Part shown: in pieces, positions 44,187-54,020 of the stretch | Layout: each line of letters begins with the position of its first letter | Position numbering within the stretch: position 1 is the stretch's first letter | NCBI GenBank assembly: GCA_020425085.1 | Contig: JAGQRW010000004.1 | Coordinates: forward strand, 248,001 to 312,000 | DNA length: 64,000 nucleotides | Source of the DNA: Paracoccaceae bacterium | GTDB lineage: Bacteria > Pseudomonadota > Alphaproteobacteria > Rhodobacterales > Rhodobacteraceae | Reading direction: 5' to 3' | Translations under genes and position numbers: made by a program | The notes under the pieces: model-generated | The model's input: the letters and a program-made list of their open reading frames with translations, nothing else | The model's database searches: none | What the model was told of the DNA's origin: nothing

Positions 44187-44534
44187 TCAAACCAGTGCCG
44201 GCGGACCCCGGGTCATGGGTTTGACGCTGGCATTTTGGCGTTCCAGCCGGTTTGTATCGGGCCAGACGACAATTTCCGGCACCAGCCTGTGCGACGACGG
44301 CAACCGCAATTCCACCGTCATTGCATTGGCAACCAGACAGCATTCAAAACAGTGATGGGCGGCGCTGACGGGGTTGCCATCCTGATCGACGCCAATCACC
44401 TCGGTGCCGTTTTCCGAACAGATAACCAGGGAATAGGACGCGCCATCGCCCGCAGCGACCCCGTGCCTGGCAAGCGGAGTCAGAATGACCGCAAGCGATA
44501 GCAGCAGTGCCAAAGGGTGAAGGCGCAGTTTCAT
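44187..44534 (-). CDS. DUF2946 family protein
   Basis: A 115-residue protein with signal-like start MKLRLHPLALLLSLAVILTP. It contains YSLVICSENGTEVIGVDQDG and the metal-binding-like HCFECCLVAN. This matches DUF2946, a family often found beside copper genes and known to carry HCxxC-type motifs. It precedes the PCuAC gene on the same strand and probably works with it in copper handling. The ATG at 44534 was chosen since the open extension to 44627 reads into the rpmB terminator. Confidence 0.8.
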   Translation of the reverse strand: MKLRLHPLALLLSLAVILTPLARHGVAAGDGASYSLVICSENGTEVIGVDQDGNPVSAAHHCFECCLVANAMTVELRLPSSHRLVPEIVVWPDTNRLERQNASVKPMTRGPPALV

Positions 44535-44582
44535 GCTGAAAACATAGGCGTGCACATCGGCAATGGTCAGTGGACAAAATGA

Positions 44583-44611
44583 AGCGGCCACGCCGGTATG
44601 GCGAGGCCGCT
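44583..44611 (-). terminator. Terminator of rpmB
   Basis: Read leftward: AGCGGCC-TC-GCC-ATACC-GGC-GT-GGCCGCT, then TTCATTTTG. A seven-pair outer stem with an inner three-pair stem lies 25 bases after the rpmB stop. Confidence 0.7.
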
Positions 44612-44636
44612 CAGGAATTTCCGGCAAAAAGTCGGG

Positions 44637-44924
44637 TCAGGCAGCCGCCTGTGCCTTTTCGATGTCTTTCTTGACCTTCAGTGCCTTTGCCGACAGGTCG
44701 GCATCTTTGGCCTTGGCCATGAACGCATCCAACCCGCCACGATGATCAACAGTGCGAAGTGCTGCTGAAGAAATACGGAATTTAAAGGTGCGGCCAAGGG
44801 CATCCGAGGCCAGCGATACTTCGTTCAGGTTCGGCAGAAAGCGGCGCTTGGTCTTGTTGTTGGCATGGCTGACATTGTTGCCAACCATCACGCCTTTACC
44901 GGTCAGTTCACAACGGCGGGACAT
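44637..44924 (-). CDS. rpmB: 50S ribosomal protein L28
   Basis: A 95-residue protein with the L28 start [20 protein letters not shown] and the [22 protein letters not shown] block, followed by a helical C-terminal extension ([21 protein letters not shown]) typical of Alphaproteobacteria. The ATG at 44924 has TGAGGA eight bases upstream. The frame stays open to 45155, but that part has no L28 character. Confidence 0.97.
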   Translation of the reverse strand: MSRRCELTGKGVMVGNNVSHANNKTKRRFLPNLNEVSLASDALGRTFKFRISSAALRTVDHRGGLDAFMAKAKDADLSAKALKVKKDIEKAQAAA

Positions 44925-45045
44925 ATGCGTATTCCTCAGGGTTACAGCTTCGGGGGCGCCGCGGCTGCGGCACTCGTGAATTCGAGTGCGTTCTTTAGGC
45001 GCATGCCAACCGGTCGTCAAGGGATTCTCTGAAACCTTTGGCGGT

Positions 45046-45879
45046 TCATGATCCGCCAGGGATGGTGGCGACCACATCAGCATGCAACAGGCGTTGTCGC
45101 TTCGCCAGCGCAACAGCCGCCAGATTTGGGTGGCGAAGGCTGGCCTCAGCCGCAAGGCGCTGCCAGAAATCCGGCATCAGGTGACGCGTTTCACGAAACG
45201 CCTGACGAAATACCGCCGGATCATGTTGCAAGGCGATGAGTTGTCGGTTGATTGTCCCACTCTGGCCATGCTGCGACAGGGCACGGGTGGCCGGATGGCC
45301 GGAAAAACCAAGCCGAAGCAACTGGGTGGCCGGAAAATTCGCCGCTATCAAACTGGCATTGCCAAGATCTGGCCGGTGAAACGGGTCAAACACGATCAAC
45401 GCCTTCAGACCCTTGTGCCGATGTTTTGCAAGGCTACCGAGATCGGCGTCGAAATCCGGTGCCTCGGCGTGAAATCTTGTATCCCACGGCACGACCTCGG
45501 GTGAAACCGAATATTGCGGCGACACCGCGATGGCCGATTGCAGACCAAGGCTGGCGGCAAAGCGAAACACCGCGTATCCGCCCATTGAATAGCCGATGGC
45601 GTGGCGACGGTCGTGCTGGGCAAGCGTCGCCAGTGCGCGTTCCAGTGCCAATGTCTCGGAATTGATGAACCAGTCGTTGCGCCTTGTCATAATCCTTAGG
45701 GTGGCCCAACCGCGATTGGCCGCCTGACGCAGCGGATTCGCCGCGCCGAAATCAGACTTGCCCACCTGTCGATGATCGAACGTCAACACCAACTTCGGCA
45801 GATCGGGACGGAACAGGACTGCCCGCAGGTGGTCGCCGTCAAACAGGGTCAGCGCCGCATCCGTTGCGCGTTCAGTCAT
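45046..45879 (-). CDS. Alpha/beta hydrolase-fold protein
   Basis: A 277-residue protein with a nucleophile elbow [13 protein letters not shown] (near residue 95), preceded by a beta-alpha region of the hydrolase fold. A candidate acid is in [15 protein letters not shown], and a candidate His in [13 protein letters not shown]. No signal peptide is seen. The substrate is unknown. The ATG overlaps the meaB stop (ATGA), so it is translated with meaB, although a functional link is not evident. Confidence 0.72.
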   Translation of the reverse strand: MTERATDAALTLFDGDHLRAVLFRPDLPKLVLTFDHRQVGKSDFGAANPLRQAANRGWATLRIMTRRNDWFINSETLALERALATLAQHDRRHAIGYSMGGYAVFRFAASLGLQSAIAVSPQYSVSPEVVPWDTRFHAEAPDFDADLGSLAKHRHKGLKALIVFDPFHRPDLGNASLIAANFPATQLLRLGFSGHPATRALSQHGQSGTINRQLIALQHDPAVFRQAFRETRHLMPDFWQRLAAEASLRHPNLAAVALAKRQRLLHADVVATIPGGS

Positions 45880-46883
45880 CCTTTCGACCGAAATCGCTCC
45901 AGCGCCGTCGCGGCCGCAGCCGAGGCCGAGATTTCGCCGCTTTCCACCGCCAGTGAAAGATCCGCAACCAGTGCCGCCAATCCCTCATCACGCATCAGAT
46001 ACCGCATCAGACCTGCGCGCAGTTCCTGCTGAAACCAGTACTTCGCCTGTTTTTTGCGAATGTCGTCCCAAACCCCCTGCTGGCGTCGCCAGTCGGCCAG
46101 CTCGGAAATATCCGCCCATGCCTCGGTCAGACCATCGCCTGTGACCGCGGAAACCGGGCGCACGCGGGGAAATCCAACGGGGTCTTTGCGGCGCTTGCGC
46201 ATCAGCGCCAATGCACCCTTGTAATCGGCACAGGTTCGCATTGCGGTGGGTTTCAGATCGCCATCCGCCTTGTTCACCAGAATAAGGTCGGCAATTTCCA
46301 TGATGCCGCGTTTGACCCCTTGCAACTCGTCCCCGCCGGCTGGGGCCAGCAGCAGCACGAAAATATCCGACATGTCGGCAACCATGGTTTCGGATTGCCC
46401 GACGCCGACGGTTTCGATCAGGATCACGTCATACCCCGCCGCCTCGCACAAAAGGATCGCCTCACGCGTGCGCCTCGCCACGCCACCCAATGCCGATTGG
46501 CTGGGTGAAGGGCGGATAAAAGCGTTTTTCTGGCGGCTGAGATGTTCCATCCGTGTCTTGTCACCAAGGATCGAACCACCCGAGCGCGCCGATGAAGGAT
46601 CGACCGCCAGCACCGCCACCTTCAGCCCATGTTCAATCAACATCATGCCGAACGCCTCGGTAAAGGTGGACTTGCCAACACCGGGGGTGCCGGACAAGCC
46701 GATCCTGAGCGCCTGCCTATAAGGCTTGCCGGCAAGTGCCTGCAACAGTGCCAGTGCCTGTTGGCGGTGATCGTCGCGGGTGCTTTCCACCAGCGTGATG
46801 GCCTGTGCAAGGGCGCGGCGCTGACCGGTGGCAAGATCATTGGCTAGGGATTCAGGGTCGTTCAACTCAGGGGTTTCCGTCAA
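45876..46883 (-). CDS. meaB: MeaB, methylmalonyl-CoA mutase-associated GTPase
   Basis: A 335-residue SIMIBI-class GTPase that protects and reloads methylmalonyl-CoA mutase. Nucleotide motifs: [18 protein letters not shown] (P-loop), [23 protein letters not shown] (in part), [13 protein letters not shown], and LVNKADGD. It begins with a TTG codon (MTETPELND); no strong ribosome site was seen. The presence of MeaB implies that the organism has the propionyl-CoA/methylmalonyl-CoA route elsewhere. Confidence 0.95.
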   Translation of the reverse strand: MTETPELNDPESLANDLATGQRRALAQAITLVESTRDDHRQQALALLQALAGKPYRQALRIGLSGTPGVGKSTFTEAFGMMLIEHGLKVAVLAVDPSSARSGGSILGDKTRMEHLSRQKNAFIRPSPSQSALGGVARRTREAILLCEAAGYDVILIETVGVGQSETMVADMSDIFVLLLAPAGGDELQGVKRGIMEIADLILVNKADGDLKPTAMRTCADYKGALALMRKRRKDPVGFPRVRPVSAVTGDGLTEAWADISELADWRRQQGVWDDIRKKQAKYWFQQELRAGLMRYLMRDEGLAALVADLSLAVESGEISASAAAATALERFRSKG

Positions 46884-46970
46884 AATGTATCCAGCTTTTA
46901 TCTGCCCGGTTTTCGGCCCGATTGTCCAGTGCCGAGGGGGTCATTCCACCTGTTCAGGCGGTGGTCGGGA

Positions 46971-49493
46971 ATGCTATCAGAGACCGAACCACAAGACAGG
47001 AACACCTTGAAACTTCCGATAGAACCCGCAATTCCGGCGCTGTTAAAGGCACTTGGCAAACAGGGCCGTGCGGTATTGCATGCGCCACCCGGTGCCGGCA
47101 AGACCACGCGCGTGCCGCTGGCGATGCTGGCGGCAGGGCTGATCAAGGGGCGCATCCTGATGCTGGAACCGCGCCGCCTTGCTACCCGTGCAGCGACGGA
47201 ACGCATGGCCGAAACCTTGGGGCAAAATGTTGGGGAAACCGTCGGGTATCGCATTCGGGGCGACAGTCAGGTCAGTAAAACAACCCGCATCGAAGTGGTG
47301 ACCGAGGGGATCCTGACGCGGATGATCCAGTCGGACCCGGAACTGACCGGCATCGGTGCGGTGATTTTTGACGAGTTTCACGAACGCTCCCTTCAGGCCG
47401 ATCTGGGGCTGGCGCTGTGCCTTGAAATCGGCACAGCACTAAGGCCGGACCTGATGCTTTTGGTGATGTCGGCCACGCTTGATACCGGCCCGGTGGCGGC
47501 GTTGCTGGATGACGCGCCGGTGATCGTGTCCGAGGGGCGCGCCTATCCGGTTGAAACCATCTGGCTGGATCAGCCATGGGCCAGACCAGCCGATCGCGGG
47601 CGGGGGTTCGAGGTGGCAATGGCCAACCTGACTGAACGTGCCATCGCTGAGACCGAAGGCGGCGTGCTGGTATTTCTGCCCGGCGAAGGCGAGATTCGCA
47701 CGCTGGAGGGCATGTTGCGCCCGCACCTGCCAAAGGATGTAGCGCTGTTTCCTCTTTACGGCGCACTTGACATCAAGACCCAGCGGGCCGCCATCGCACC
47801 AGCCTCCAGCGGACGCAAGGTGGTTCTGGCGACCGCTATCGCCGAAACCTCGCTGACCATCGAGGATGTACGCGTGGTGGTCGATGGCGGTCGCGCGCGG
47901 CGTGCGAGGTTTGATCCACGATCCGGCATGACCCAACTGGTAACGGAACGCGTCACCAGGGCTGAGGCGGAACAACGGCGCGGTCGTGCCGGTCGTATCG
48001 CCAAAGGCACCTGTTACCGGCTTTGGACACGTGGCGAAGAAGGCGGGTTGGCACCCTTTGCCCCGGCGGAAATCGAAACCGCCGATCTGACCCCACTGGT
48101 TCTGGAAACCGCCGCCTGGGGCGCGCGCGATCCTGCGGAACTGCCGTTTCTGACGCCGCCCAATGTTGGCGCTGTGGCCGAGGCGCAATCGCTGTTACGG
48201 CGGCTTGGCGCGATCACCGATACCGGGGCGATAACCCCGCACGGGCGGGCTATGGCCAACCTGCCAATGCACCCTAGGCTGGCACATATGCTGATCCGGG
48301 CGGGGCGCGGGGCGGCGATGCTGGCAGCGTTGCTGGCGGATCGTGATCCCTTGTCGCTGCCGGGGCAGTTTCCGCCTGCCGATCTGGCGCTGCGACTGGC
48401 GGCGCTAAAGGACAGCAAGGCATTCGAGGCCCGCCATCCCTACAAGGTGAACCAGGGCACAGCTTTGCGCATTCGGGCCGAGGCCAGGCGCCTGAAACCA
48501 CCCACCGCCGATGCGCCAAATCTGTCGCCCGCCGAAATGGCGGCACTTGCCTATCCCGACCGCATTGGCCTGCGCCGCAAGGGGGCCGCACCGCGCTATC
48601 TTCTATCAGGCAGCAAGGGTGCCTGTTTCAACGCCAGTGACCCGATGGCAACGGCACGGCTGATCGTTGTCACCAATCTTGACGGTGGCGGGGTTGAGGC
48701 AAGGATTCGCAACGCGCTGGAAATCCCGGAACCCGCATTGCGACGGCTGTTTGGCGATCAAATCACACAGGAAGGTATCTGCCAATGGTCGCGCCGCAAC
48801 CGCATGGTCGAAGCGCGGCAACAGGTGATGCTGGGCGCACTGGTGCTGGAGGATCGGCCCTGGCCCGATTGTCCGGCTGATTTGCTTGTCTCTGCGATGA
48901 TCGACGGCATCCGCGATCTTGGCATCGGGGCAATCCCGTTCACCAAGGCGGCGCTTCTTCTGATCGAGCGGGTAAAATGGCTGGCCGGTCGTGGCGGCGA
49001 CATGCCGGATTTCAGCGACGAGGGGTTGCTGGACACACTGGAAACCTGGCTGGCACCCTGTCTGACCGGGTGCCGCAGGATCAGCGATCTTGTTAATGTC
49101 GATCTTACGGCTGCACTTGTCGCGGCACTGGGCTGGGAGGGCAAGCAGCGGCTTGACCACCTGGCACCGACAATGATCACGGCACCGACCGGCACCAGGC
49201 TGGCGATTGACTATGGCGGCGAACAGCCCAGCATTTCGGTACGGTTACAGGAAATGTTCGGCCTGACTGTGCACCCGACCGTAGGCGCGGACCGAACGCC
49301 GCTGTTGATCGAATTGCTGTCACCCGCACAACGACCGGTACAGACCACTTCGGATCTGCCGGGATTCTGGCGAAATTCCTATGCCGACGTGCGCAAGGAC
49401 ATGCGCGGCCGCTATCCGCGCCATCCCTGGCCCGAGGATCCGACCATGGCCGAGCCAACTCGGCGCTTGAAACCCAAACCCGATATGGATTGA
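46971..49493 (+). CDS. hrpB: ATP-dependent helicase HrpB
   Basis: An 840-residue DEAH-type RNA helicase. Motif I is in APPGAGKTTRVPLAM, motif II is DEFHERS, motif III is VMSATLD, and motif VI is EQRRGRAGR. The C-terminal HrpB-specific domains run to the end (GFWRNSYADVRKDMRGRYPRHPWPEDP, in part). The start is ATG at 46971 or, more like other family members, TTG at 47007 (LKLPIEPAIPALLKAL) with CAGGA upstream. It is divergent from meaB. Its cellular substrate is not known from sequence. Confidence 0.95.
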   Translation: MLSETEPQDRNTLKLPIEPAIPALLKALGKQGRAVLHAPPGAGKTTRVPLAMLAAGLIKGRILMLEPRRLATRAATERMAETLGQNVGETVGYRIRGDSQVSKTTRIEVVTEGILTRMIQSDPELTGIGAVIFDEFHERSLQADLGLALCLEIGTALRPDLMLLVMSATLDTGPVAALLDDAPVIVSEGRAYPVETIWLDQPWARPADRGRGFEVAMANLTERAIAETEGGVLVFLPGEGEIRTLEGMLRPHLPKDVALFPLYGALDIKTQRAAIAPASSGRKVVLATAIAETSLTIEDVRVVVDGGRARRARFDPRSGMTQLVTERVTRAEAEQRRGRAGRIAKGTCYRLWTRGEEGGLAPFAPAEIETADLTPLVLETAAWGARDPAELPFLTPPNVGAVAEAQSLLRRLGAITDTGAITPHGRAMANLPMHPRLAHMLIRAGRGAAMLAALLADRDPLSLPGQFPPADLALRLAALKDSKAFEARHPYKVNQGTALRIRAEARRLKPPTADAPNLSPAEMAALAYPDRIGLRRKGAAPRYLLSGSKGACFNASDPMATARLIVVTNLDGGGVEARIRNALEIPEPALRRLFGDQITQEGICQWSRRNRMVEARQQVMLGALVLEDRPWPDCPADLLVSAMIDGIRDLGIGAIPFTKAALLLIERVKWLAGRGGDMPDFSDEGLLDTLETWLAPCLTGCRRISDLVNVDLTAALVAALGWEGKQRLDHLAPTMITAPTGTRLAIDYGGEQPSISVRLQEMFGLTVHPTVGADRTPLLIELLSPAQRPVQTTSDLPGFWRNSYADVRKDMRGRYPRHPWPEDPTMAEPTRRLKPKPDMD

Positions 49494-49520
49494 TTGATTG
49501 CCTGCACCCTTGCGGCAATA

Positions 49521-49551
49521 AAAAAGCGCACCCTGACGCGGTGCGCTTTTT
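49521..49551. terminator. Bidirectional rho-independent terminator
   Basis: AAAAAGCGCACC, seven-base loop, GGTGCGCTTTTT: a perfect 12-pair stem with A/T ends on both sides. It lies between the converging hrpB and DUF6280 genes and should work for both. Confidence 0.93.
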
Positions 49552-49578
49552 CAACTTATGGTAACCTTTGGCGGGGTA

Positions 49579-49890
49579 TTACGCCGCTTTCGCCTGATTC
49601 TGGCGTTCGCTTTCCTCGCGCGACAGGGCGACCGAGGTGCGCACGCCGCGGCCTACGAACTCCATCATGCCCTTGACGCAGCGTTCGCTGGGGTCAATTC
49701 CGGCGCACATCAGGACTTCGCGCCCGTCGCGCGATCGCGCCCAGCGGGCGATCACTTCGGGGCCGTTGCCGTATTTCTTGTCATCGGCAATCGCATCATC
49801 CAATGCGGCCAGAACCACGGCGGCAAACAGCTTGCGTGCCCGCGACCCCTGATCGTTGGAAAATGCGGTTGCATCAACGTAGTCAAACAT
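49579..49890 (-). CDS. DUF6280 family protein
   Basis: A 103-residue protein: MFDYVDATAFSNDQGSRARK, then LFAAVVLAALDDAIADDKKYGNGPEVIARWARSRDGREVLMCAGID, shown in part. I recognise this layout as the DUF6280 family that I associate with Rhodobacterales; the function is unknown. The ATG at 49890 has AAGGA six bases upstream. The frame is open to 50070, which would overlap the efp leader, and was not used. Confidence 0.8.
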   Translation of the reverse strand: MFDYVDATAFSNDQGSRARKLFAAVVLAALDDAIADDKKYGNGPEVIARWARSRDGREVLMCAGIDPSERCVKGMMEFVGRGVRTSVALSREESERQNQAKAA

Positions 49891-50103
49891 ACGTTTTCCT
49901 TTTACTCTTGTATTTCCGGCGTGGAGGGCAATATGGCAACAATGCGATGATTCGGGGGATGCAATATTGGAATACCACATATGTTCCCACCGCATATCAT
50001 TGATTTTCAGCATAAGCTGAAATCTGCCGACTTGCCAGCCCGCACCCTTGTCGATATAGGTGCGCCGCAACCGAATTCAACCTCTTTTCAAGGTCCGATC
50101 CCC

Positions 50104-50667
50104 ATGCCCAAGATCAATGGCAACGAAATCCGTCCCGGCAATGTCCTTGAACATAACGGCGGTCTATGGATCGCGGTCAAGGTCGACCATGTGAAGCCCG
50201 GCAAGGGCGGAGCCTTTGCCCAGGTGGAAATGAAAAATCTCAGGAACGGCACCAAGCTGAACGAAAGGTTTCGTTCCGCCGACAAGGTGGAAAAGGTCAG
50301 GCTGGAGCAGAAAGACCAGCAATTCCTTTATGAATCAGGCGGCATGCTGGTATTCATGGACAGTGAAACCTATGAACAGATCGAACTTCCTGCCGATATT
50401 CTGGGCGAACGCCGGCCGTTTTTGCAAGACGGCATGACCATCCAGGTCGAATACCACGAATCCGAGGCGCTGAGCGCGACCCTGCCGCAGAAAGTGACCT
50501 GCACCATCGTCGAAACCGAACCGGCGGTCAAAGGTCAGACTGCTGCCAACAGTTTCAAACCGGCGGTTCTGGACAATGGCGTCAGGGTCATGGTGCCGCC
50601 GTTTGTCGGTCAGGACGAGGCGATCATCGTCAACACCGAAACCATGGAATACATGGAACGCGCCTGA
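50104..50667 (+). CDS. efp: Elongation factor P
   Basis: EF-P relieves ribosome stalling at polyproline. This 187-residue protein has the three-domain form: KOW-like domain I with the modifiable lysine in [11 protein letters not shown] (about residue 34), OB domain II, and domain III with [26 protein letters not shown]. The Lys suits modification by EpmA/EpmB-type enzymes. ATG at 50104 begins [20 protein letters not shown]. It is divergent from the DUF6280 gene. Confidence 0.97.
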   Translation: MPKINGNEIRPGNVLEHNGGLWIAVKVDHVKPGKGGAFAQVEMKNLRNGTKLNERFRSADKVEKVRLEQKDQQFLYESGGMLVFMDSETYEQIELPADILGERRPFLQDGMTIQVEYHESEALSATLPQKVTCTIVETEPAVKGQTAANSFKPAVLDNGVRVMVPPFVGQDEAIIVNTETMEYMERA

Positions 50668-50689
50668 TCCTGTCCAGGATTCCGAGTAA

Positions 50690-51178
50690 TCAACCCGGCG
50701 TTACCACGATGCAGGTCGTTGAACCCGTGGCATAGATGCGGCCATCAACCAGCCCGACGATGGAACCGTGTGCGATACCGGTGGAACGGCCCACGTGATC
50801 GGCGTTGGCGGTGGCGCTGATTTCCATACCGATCGGAATCGGGCGGATGATATTCACCTTGTATTCCAACGTGGTATGATTCTGCCCCGGTCCGAGTTTC
50901 GACATCACCGCGCAGGCCATGGCACTGTCCAACAAGGTACCGTACCAGCCGCCGTGAACCGTTCCCATGGGGTTGGTGTCCTTGCGACCGGGGGTGCCGC
51001 GAAACTCGGCCCAGCCTTCGTTGATCGCATGAAGGGTGAAGCCCATCGAAACGCTGATCGGCGGCGGCGGAAGCGCACCCGTCAGCATCTTTTCCAGGAT
51101 TTGCAGACCACTGAGCGACGCCAGAGATTCCGGCATCGCCAGCGGGTTTATCGGTTCAGATACAGGGGCAACATTCAT
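50690..51178 (-). CDS. PaaI-family acyl-CoA thioesterase
   Basis: A 162-residue hot-dog fold protein with the PaaI signature GTVHGGWYGTLLDSAMACAVMS (near residues 72-92, in part). The catalytic Asp is probably within LLDSAMA. LEYKVNIIRPIPIGMEISATA follows. It hydrolyses acyl-CoA or aryl-CoA thioesters; the substrate is unknown. The start (MNVAPVSEPINPL) is the ATG at 51178; a shorter start at MPESLASLSG is possible. Confidence 0.9.
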   Translation of the reverse strand: MNVAPVSEPINPLAMPESLASLSGLQILEKMLTGALPPPPISVSMGFTLHAINEGWAEFRGTPGRKDTNPMGTVHGGWYGTLLDSAMACAVMSKLGPGQNHTTLEYKVNIIRPIPIGMEISATANADHVGRSTGIAHGSIVGLVDGRIYATGSTTCIVVTPG

Positions 51179-51261
51179 GAATTGGCATCCTTTGCAGTCA
51201 AGGAATGCTAATTCGCTAGGCCCGACAAGTGCAATGCGTCAATCAGACTTACGTTACGTCC

Positions 51262-52131
51262 TCAGGCCACCTTCAGCAGCGACTGATCGCCTTGAATGCC
51301 AAGGGCAGTGCAGATTTGCCGCGTCAGATGTGGGCGGTTGAGGGTGTAGAAATGCAAATCCGTTACCCCTTCATCCATCAGATCAGAGCAAATCTCGGTA
51401 GCGATGGAGATTGACAACAGGTCTTCCACCCCGTCGCGCTTGGCCTTGGCGAAGGCATCATCCATCCAGGCCGGAAGCGTTGCGTTGCAGCGTTTGGAGA
51501 ATTTCTTGACCCCTTGCCAATCTTCGATCGGCAGAATGCCGGGGATGATCGTGCCGGTGATTCCGGCAGCGGCGGCGCGATCGCGGAACCTCAGGAACGC
51601 CTCGGTATCAAAAAAGTACTGGGTGATGGCGCTGTCGGCACCGGCATCGAATTTCGCCTTCAGGATTTCGATATCGGAATTCTCATCCCGTGCCTCGGGG
51701 TGACGGTCGGGATAAGCGCCGACGCGAATGTGAAACAGACCGGTTGCCGCCAGTGCCTCGACCAGTTCGATCGAGCTGGCGAATCCATCGGGATGTGGGC
51801 GAAACCGGCTTTCGCCTTTGGGGGCATCACCGCGCAGCGCCACGATCTCACGCACACCGGCGTCGGCATAGCCCTTGGCAATGGCAAGGGTTTCTTCGCG
51901 CGTGGCGTTGACGCAGGTCAGATGCCCGGCAACATTCAGGCCATAATGCCGGATCAGGGTTTTCAGCGCCTCATGGGTCAATTCGCGGGTAGAACCGCCC
52001 GCGCCATAGGTCACAGACACGAACGACGGATCAAGCGGCGCCAGCATCTGCACCGATTCCCACAGCCGAAAGCTGGCTTCCAGCGATTGTGGCGGGAAGA
52101 ACTCAAACGATACATTCGGGGTGATGGTCAT
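51262..52131 (-). CDS. metF: Methylenetetrahydrofolate reductase MetF
   Basis: The flavoprotein makes 5-methyltetrahydrofolate for methionine synthesis. The 289-residue protein starts MTITPNVSFEFFPPQSLEAS and carries FVSVTYGAGGSTRE, VAGHLTCVNATREE, VALRGDAPKG and SAITQYFFDTEAF. The length fits the bacterial short form. The ATG at 52131 has GGAG five bases upstream; the open extension to 52266 crosses the MetR operator. It is divergent from a metR-type regulator with a perfect MetR box between them. Confidence 0.97.
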   Translation of the reverse strand: MTITPNVSFEFFPPQSLEASFRLWESVQMLAPLDPSFVSVTYGAGGSTRELTHEALKTLIRHYGLNVAGHLTCVNATREETLAIAKGYADAGVREIVALRGDAPKGESRFRPHPDGFASSIELVEALAATGLFHIRVGAYPDRHPEARDENSDIEILKAKFDAGADSAITQYFFDTEAFLRFRDRAAAAGITGTIIPGILPIEDWQGVKKFSKRCNATLPAWMDDAFAKAKRDGVEDLLSISIATEICSDLMDEGVTDLHFYTLNRPHLTRQICTALGIQGDQSLLKVA

Positions 52132-52179
52132 GATGGCTCCGGAAATTTGATTTGTCCCCTTGTCGCAGGAATCGTTTTG

Positions 52180-52192
52180 TGAAACAAATTCA
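52180..52192. promoter_or_regulatory. MetR-binding site (TGAA-N5-TTCA)
   Basis: TGAA-ACAAA-TTCA is a perfect match to the MetR consensus. It is placed between the divergent metF (start 52131) and metR (start 52226). A second, near-perfect dyad, centred on CATG, lies at 52194-52211 (AATAATCATGATCATTAT). Confidence 0.8.
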
Positions 52193-52225
52193 TAATAATC
52201 ATGATCATTATGAGAAAAAACGAAC

Positions 52226-53134
52226 ATGTATCTGGAATTCCGCCATATGCGCAGCATCAAGGCCATTCATGACGCCGGTGGGTTGGCGCGTGCCGCCGAT
52301 GTCCTGAACATCACGCAATCCGCTTTGTCGCATCAGATCAAGGGGTTGGAGGATCAGGTGGGGCTTGATCTGTTCGTGCGCCGCACCAAACCGCTGAAAC
52401 TGTCGCCTGCTGGCATGAAACTGTTGAAACTTGCCGAACGCATCCTGCCCGAAGTCGCCACACTGGAGGAGGAGTTTCGCGCCGTCCATGACGGCAAATC
52501 CGGGCGTCTGCATATCGCCATTGAATGCCACGCCTGTTTTGACTGGCTGTTTCCGGTGCTGGAACTGTTTCGCCGCACCTGGCCTGATATTGATGTGGAT
52601 ATCCGCCCCGGCCTTGCCTTTGACGCGTTGCCTGCCTTGCAGCGCGAAGAAGTGGATGTGGTGATCTCGTCCGACCCCGAAGACATCAAAGACGTCGAAT
52701 TCACCGCGCTGTTTGATTATGAACCGGTGTTTATCGCCGCCTCCGGGCATCCACTGGCGCAAAAGCCCTTTATCGAGGCTGAAGATTTCCGCGATGAAAC
52801 CCTGATCAGCTATCCGGTGGACAAGACCCGGCTGGATGTTTTCACCGAACTGCTGACCCCCGCCAAGGTGGAACCAAAAGCGATTCGTCAGGTGGAACTG
52901 ACGGCGGTGATCATGCTGCTGGTCGCCAGCAATCGCGGGGTTTCCGTGCTGCCGGACTGGGTGGTGCGCGACAGCCGGTATAACCACGATTATGTCACCA
53001 AACCGCTGACTGCAACGGGGATCACCCGCCGCCTTTACGCCGCAACGCGCGTTGAGGATACCAACCTGCCTTACATGTCGCATCTGATCCGGCTCGGCCG
53101 CAGCGAACCCCTGAAACTGCAACGCAAGCGATAG
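52226..53134 (+). CDS. metR: LysR-family regulator MetR
   Basis: A 302-residue LysR-type regulator. The HTH is at the N-terminus (MYLEFRHMRSIKAIHDAGGL, then AADVLNITQSALSHQIKGLE) and the effector domain at about 95-300, beginning RLHIAIECHACFDWLFPVL. That IECHxCFDWL stretch is typical of MetR, which senses homocysteine. The position divergent from metF supports it. It would activate metF and other methionine genes, and bind the box at 52180. Confidence 0.93.
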   Translation: MYLEFRHMRSIKAIHDAGGLARAADVLNITQSALSHQIKGLEDQVGLDLFVRRTKPLKLSPAGMKLLKLAERILPEVATLEEEFRAVHDGKSGRLHIAIECHACFDWLFPVLELFRRTWPDIDVDIRPGLAFDALPALQREEVDVVISSDPEDIKDVEFTALFDYEPVFIAASGHPLAQKPFIEAEDFRDETLISYPVDKTRLDVFTELLTPAKVEPKAIRQVELTAVIMLLVASNRGVSVLPDWVVRDSRYNHDYVTKPLTATGITRRLYAATRVEDTNLPYMSHLIRLGRSEPLKLQRKR

Positions 53135-53211
53135 GGCAACCTTTTCACCCTTGGCCTTATGGGGTTTCCTGCCTATAGAGCGGAACTTGACGATCCGAAC
53201 AGGTGTTCCCC

Positions 53212-54003
53212 ATGTCTCAGGCCAGTGCCAACCTAAACATCATGATCAAGGCCGCCCGCAAGGCCGGGCGCAGTCTGGTCCGGGACTTCGGCGAGGTCGA
53301 GAAATTGCAGGTCTCGGTCAAGAACCCAGGCGATTTCGTCACCAAGGCAGATTTGAAGGCCGAAGAACTGATCCGCGAAGAACTGACCGAGGCGCGCCCG
53401 AACTATGGCTGGCTGGCCGAGGAAAGCACCGAGATAAAGGGGGCCGATCCGACCCGCCGCTGGATCATTGACCCGTTGGATGGCACCACCAATTTCCTGC
53501 ATGGCCTACCGCATTGGGCGGTATCAATCGCGCTCGAACACAAGGGCGAGGTGGTCGCGGCCGTGGTGTTCGATCCGATCAAGGATGAGATGTTCACCGC
53601 CGAAAAGGGTGCCGGATGTTGGCTGAACGACAACCGGTTGCGGGTGTCGGGGCGAAGCCGGATGATCGAGATGATCTTTGCCACCGGTCTGCCGTTCGGT
53701 GGCCGCAGTGACCTGCCGGAAACCCTTCAGGATCTGGCGCGAATTCTGCCGGCCTGTGCCGGGGTAAGGCGTTGGGGCGCAGCAGCGCTTGACCTCGCTT
53801 ATGTCGCGGCCGGTCGTTATGACGGATTCTGGGAACGGCGGCTGAAGGCCTGGGACATGGCGGCCGGTCTTTTGCTGGTGAAAGAGGCGGGCGGGTTGTT
53901 TCAGGCGATGGAGCCAAACGGCAACCCGCTGACGGATGGCGATGTGATCGCTGCCAACGGACCGGCATTCGACGCATTCGCCAAGATCATTCGCGGCAAC
54001 TGA
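53212..54003 (+). CDS. Inositol monophosphatase family protein
   Basis: A 263-residue Mg2+-dependent phosphatase. Signatures: WLAEES near residue 65, WIIDPLDGTTNFLHGLPHW near 83, and the C-terminal RLKAWDMAAGLLLVKEAGG. It acts on inositol-1-phosphate or on related phosphates, and SuhB-type proteins also bind RNA polymerase/NusA. The ATG at 53212 starts MSQASANLNIMIKAARKAG. No operon partner is obvious. Confidence 0.93.
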   Translation: MSQASANLNIMIKAARKAGRSLVRDFGEVEKLQVSVKNPGDFVTKADLKAEELIREELTEARPNYGWLAEESTEIKGADPTRRWIIDPLDGTTNFLHGLPHWAVSIALEHKGEVVAAVVFDPIKDEMFTAEKGAGCWLNDNRLRVSGRSRMIEMIFATGLPFGGRSDLPETLQDLARILPACAGVRRWGAAALDLAYVAAGRYDGFWERRLKAWDMAAGLLLVKEAGGLFQAMEPNGNPLTDGDVIAANGPAFDAFAKIIRGN

Positions 54004-54020
54004 CCGGACAAGGTCTTGAA

